Assembly: GCA_038245725.1 (NCBI GenBank)
Contig: JBBRSD010000005.1
Span: 124,001 to 188,000, forward strand
Direction: 5' to 3'
Source: JBBRSD01 sp038245725
GTDB taxonomy: Bacteria; Actinomycetota; Coriobacteriia; Anaerosomatales; JAAXUF01
Length of the DNA: 64,000 nt
Notes under the pieces: generated by a model
Told to the model about the DNA's origin: nothing
Seen by the model: the letters and a program-made list of their open reading frames with translations, nothing else
Databases searched by the model: none
Position numbers and translations under genes: made by a program
Part shown: piece after piece, positions 61,700-64,000 of the stretch
Layout: each line of letters starts with the position of its first letter
Position numbering within the stretch: position 1 is the first letter of the stretch

Positions 61700-62349
61700 G
61701 GGGGCGACTGGATTCGACACGATAGTTCTGAGGGAGGAAGCAGGTCGCGGTCTCCTCGCCGCGTTAAACAGGGGTAAACGCCAATTAACTGGCACCAATA
61801 ACTACGCTCTCGCTGCCTAAATAGCCAGCGACGTCGACCCGGTGGGAGTCCCCGCTACCGGCTAGACGAAACTCAGGGGACTGCCGCCTAGGACGTAGTC
61901 AGTATGCCGAAGCGAAAGACTGAACTGACTGGGAAGGGGCACGCTGGTCACGGTGTGTCGCCCCGACCGAGACCCAAGCTGTGACTGAGCCTGGAGATGC
62001 CTCCCAGGGTGCTATCGTGGACCGGAGTTCGATCAACTAGGGTCGCCTCGGCTGGTGACAGCCGAGTGAAAAGAGGGCTCAAACGGTGAAACCTACAGCG
62101 GGAAACCGCCATGGCAACGCCGTCCTGTGAAGCCGAAAGGCGTAAGCGGGCTAGAGACTCATAGGCGCCTAAGGCGAGAAGCTATGGCGTACTAGGGTGG
62201 AAGAATGAATGCTGAATGACTTCCACAAACGCCCTCCCGTCTCGAAGGTCAGTGACACTCGCATCGTAGCGAGTGGGTCTGACATCGAGCGGATGGAATA
62301 GTCCACGTCCGGCCGAAAGGCCGGGTTACGGGTCTCCGCGCCTCCACCA
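61700..62349 (+). ncRNA. ssrA: tmRNA gene interrupted by a group I intron
   Basis: The 5' end GGGGGCGACTGGATTCGAC pairs with the 3' CGCCTCC (62339-62345), with A and an encoded CCA following (62347-62349), to make the acceptor stem. The tag frame runs from 61773 (GGT resume codon) to TAA at 61818-61820 and encodes GKRQLTGTNNYALAA. Exon 1 ends in the T-loop at 62033 and exon 2 starts at 62333: CGGAG (62023-62027), TTCGAT plus T, CTCCG (62334-62338) rebuild a normal T-arm. Spliced length is about 334 plus 17, or 351 nt, as expected. The intervening 299 nt carry group I intron features. Confidence 0.92.
62034..62332 (+). ncRNA. Group I intron in the tmRNA T-loop
   Basis: 299 nt with no internal protein gene. 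The exon ends in U (62033) and the intron ends in G (62332), as required. CGAU of the exon can pair with GTCG at 62042-62045 as P1, with a U-G at the splice site. P2 is a clear hairpin (62047-62054 with 62059-62066, GTGA loop). CTAGAGACT (62151-62159) and AATAGTCC (62297-62304) match the conserved R and S core segments and pair as P7 (GACT with AGTC). The stretch CTACAGCGGGAAACCGCC resembles P4/P5. Subgroup not assigned. Confidence 0.88.
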
Positions 62350-62386
62350 GCAATCTAGCCAGCGCCGTCTTCGGACAGTGCTGTTC

Positions 62387-62418
62387 ACGACCCGTCGGCA
62401 CTCGCCGGCGGGTCGTTT
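62387..62418 (+). terminator. Terminator after tmRNA
   Basis: ACGACCCG (62387-62394) pairs with CGGGTCGT (62409-62416) with an inner CGG/CCG extension, followed by TT. Confidence 0.75.
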
Positions 62419-62516
62419 GCGTTCTCGCGCAAGGCCTGGCCCCGCGCCGGGTATCGACCTCACGGGTGCCGTACAATCCTGACGCACCCGCAGCAGCCCG
62501 CGAAAGGACGCGTGAC

Positions 62517-62906
62517 ATGCCGAAAAGGACGTGGGGATTTGCGCCCCACGAGTGGGACGAGATGCGCGCGAGTCTCGAGCAGCTGCTCGCGGGCGTTGCC
62601 GCGCAGCGCTCGACGATCACCTACGGCGAGATCGCGCGGCGCGTCTTCGGCGGCCGGGTGAGCGCTCGCTCCGGCGCGCTCATGGACCTTCTCGGCGAAG
62701 TGGATATCGCGGCCGAGGCCGAGCGCGGCATCATCATTGCGTCGCTCGTCGTGCGCGCGGACTCCGGAATCCCGGGCGAGGGCTTCTTCCACTTCGCTGC
62801 CGAAGATCTCGGCCGGCCGATCGACGATCCGCAAGCGTTCTGGCGTGGCGAGGTCGAGCGTGTGTGGAGCTCGTACGCGCCCGACGCTCAGGGAGCCTCG
62901 CTGTGA
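62517..62906 (+). CDS. Conserved-looking hypothetical protein
   Basis: 129 residues from ATG 62517; the 17 residues before it in the open frame are not supported. KRTWGFAPHEWDEMRASLEQLLAGVAAQRSTITYGEIARRVFGGRVSARSGALMDLLGEVDIAAEAERGIIIASLVVRADSGIPGEGFFHFAAEDLGRPIDDPQAFWRGEVERVWSSYA is compact alpha/beta. ITYGEIARRV resembles the DNA-binding start of alkyltransferase-like domains, but the PCHR active site is absent. Its stop overlaps the next gene by 4 nt. Function unknown. Confidence 0.7.
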   Translation: MPKRTWGFAPHEWDEMRASLEQLLAGVAAQRSTITYGEIARRVFGGRVSARSGALMDLLGEVDIAAEAERGIIIASLVVRADSGIPGEGFFHFAAEDLGRPIDDPQAFWRGEVERVWSSYAPDAQGASL

Positions 62907-63769
62907 GCCGCGCCGACGCCATCCGCGCGCTCGGCGGCGAGGACGCCGGGTTCGTCTCGGGACTGAGCTGGGCGCCGCCCGAACTTCTCGGCGAGTTGGG
63001 CGTGCGCTTCGGATCTGCCGACGACGCGGAGGCGCTCGCGGCGGCTGCAGCCTCGCTTCGCGTCGACCTCGCGTTCGTGGATGCCGGTCGCAAGTTCGCT
63101 CGCGAAGCCGTCGTGACCCTGCACGACGCTGACATCGCGGCTATCTGGTCGGTCGACGGCGTCTTCGGCCGCGTCGCGACCGATGTGGGGTGGAGCGAGG
63201 CTCTGCGCATGACCGCGGCCGAGCCCGGAGCGCTCGCGGCGCGCCTCGACGGGGCGCTGCACGAGGCGCTCGTGGCGGTGCGCGGTGCATTCGACGCGGG
63301 TGCTGACGCGGTGCTTGTGGCCGACGATCTGGCCGGTCCCGTTGGGCCGCTGCTCTCGCCGGACTTCGCGCTCGACGCGCTCATCCCGTGCTACCACCGG
63401 CTCGCGCTCGAGAGCGCGTCGGGCGGCCTGCCGGCGATCTTCCACTCGGACGGCGAGATCCGCGCGCTCATGCCTGCATTGGCGCGCGCAGGCTTTTCGG
63501 CGACGCACATCGCCGGGCTTAACGCCGACGGCTTCGGTGCAGCGGCTGCAACTGCGCGCCGAGCGGGGCTGGTCGCTCTCGGCGGCGTCCGGACCGGCGC
63601 GCTTCCCGAGGGCGCGCGCGACGCGGGCGAGCGGGCGGCGAAGGTCGCGGCGCTGCTCGGCGGCGTGATCGTGTGCGACGACGGCGGGCTGCTGACGTTT
63701 CCGCAGCTCACAGCGCTCGGTGCCGCGCTCGATGCAGCGCGCGACGAATACGCTCGGGCACGCGGCTAG
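62903..63769 (+). CDS. Uroporphyrinogen decarboxylase-like (UROD-fold) protein
   Basis: 288 residues from GTG 62903, coupled to the previous gene by a 4-nt overlap. LSPDFALDALIPCYHRLALESASGGLPAIFHSDGEIRALMPALARAGFSATHIAGLNADGF matches the C-terminal half of the UROD/MtaA-type barrel (P.IFHSDG). The N-terminal residues are short compared with canonical HemE, and the HemE RQAGRY motif is absent, so a true HemE role is unlikely. It may be a corrinoid or methyltransferase-related member. Substrate unknown. Confidence 0.6.
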   Translation: MSRADAIRALGGEDAGFVSGLSWAPPELLGELGVRFGSADDAEALAAAAASLRVDLAFVDAGRKFAREAVVTLHDADIAAIWSVDGVFGRVATDVGWSEALRMTAAEPGALAARLDGALHEALVAVRGAFDAGADAVLVADDLAGPVGPLLSPDFALDALIPCYHRLALESASGGLPAIFHSDGEIRALMPALARAGFSATHIAGLNADGFGAAAATARRAGLVALGGVRTGALPEGARDAGERAAKVAALLGGVIVCDDGGLLTFPQLTALGAALDAARDEYARARG

Positions 63770-63840
63770 CGGTTCCCCGGACGCGTCGCGCCGTGCGGCC
63801 GTGGTACGCTCGGTGGGACCCCGATTCGAGGAGCCCTGCA

Positions 63841-64000
63841 TGACGCATCCGCTGCGCCGCATCGACCGCGAGGTCACCGATCCCGACGAGATCGACCGAA
63901 TCCTCGCCGAAGCACGCTATGCGACGGTCGCGCTCGCAGACGGCGGCGAGCCCTACGTCGTCACGCTTTCCTGCGGCTTCGACTCAAGCGCGCGGCGGCT
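63841..64000 (+). CDS. Pyridoxamine 5'-phosphate oxidase-like flavin-binding protein, 3' truncated
   Basis: 53 residues reach the window edge: MTHPLRRIDREVTDPDEIDRILAEARYATVALADGGEPYVVTLSCGFD. The D.DEI..IL..ARYATVAL.DGG.PYV.TLS pattern is that of the NimA/PNPOx-like split-barrel FMN proteins. GAGGAG precedes the ATG by 9 nt. The remainder lies outside the window. Confidence 0.72.

Noticed and set aside
61741..61820. Tag reading frame starting at GTAAACGCC
   Set aside because: That frame meets TAA after three codons; the frame from GGT at 61773 gives a full tag ending in YALAA and stop.

Overview
High-GC (roughly 63-65%) bacterial chromosome with dense, mostly co-directional gene order. Cell-wall-binding repeat 2 (CWB2) surface proteins, a SpoIID-like protein, split transketolase, RF2/FtsEX/SmpB/tmRNA clustering and a large BTAD/SARP regulator point to an anaerobic actinobacterium close to Coriobacteriia (the OPB41/Anaerosomatales type is my best guess). 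This is inference from gene content; no rRNA is present.

Layout. (1) 1-3815: two secreted CWB2 cell-wall proteins, one with an L,D-transpeptidase domain and one with a SpoIID domain. (2) 3909-6034: purine nucleoside phosphorylase and adenosylhomocysteinase, followed by a decayed IS481-type element to about 7100. (3) 7101-21476: an exopolysaccharide locus. A minus-strand operon (initiating sugar-phosphate transferase, two glycosyltransferases, a radical SAM/SPASM protein, a hexapeptide acyltransferase, a Wzx-like flippase, a pyruvyl transferase) is divergent from plus-strand surface proteins and an unusual Wzy-like/acyltransferase-3 fusion. (4) 21656-24605: mtnA with an inserted segment, an AEC transporter, comF. 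(5) 24669-24917: a structured RNA between comF and the hpf (raiA) side, probably the raiA-motif RNA, then a polar amino-acid ABC transporter and hpf. (6) 29932-37333: a conserved hypothetical, a 24-residue hydrophobic peptide, an HD-GYP membrane protein, a degenerate HD membrane protein, a DUF5317 protein and a 1098-residue ATPase/TPR/SARP regulator. Right after the regulator lie three tandem 11-bp-spaced repeats that look like a SARP operator. (7) 37750-41663: secA and prfB. (8) 41668-51420: a PHP phosphoesterase, a YitT protein and a complete-looking Calvin-cycle operon with red-type form I RuBisCO (cbbL, cbbS, cbbX, FBPase, phosphoribulokinase, aldolase, split transketolase). (9) 51629-64000: ftsE, ftsX, ctpA, rnr, a flavoprotein reductase, an M42 peptidase, a CDF transporter, smpB, a tmRNA gene interrupted in its T-loop by a group I intron, and a few small genes up to a truncated flavin-binding gene at the right edge.

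The backbone comF - hpf - secA - prfB - ftsE - ftsX - ctpA - rnr - smpB - ssrA resembles the order seen in Bacillus-type and related genomes. Three accessory blocks are spliced into it: the amino-acid transporter, the HD-GYP/SARP signalling block and the Calvin-cycle operon. The most notable signals are the intron-bearing tmRNA gene (spliced product about 351 nt, tag A-GKRQLTGTNNYALAA), the SARP-like triple repeat with its apparent signalling cassette, the raiA-like RNA, and an RF2 whose SPF stop-codon tripeptide reads SPT.
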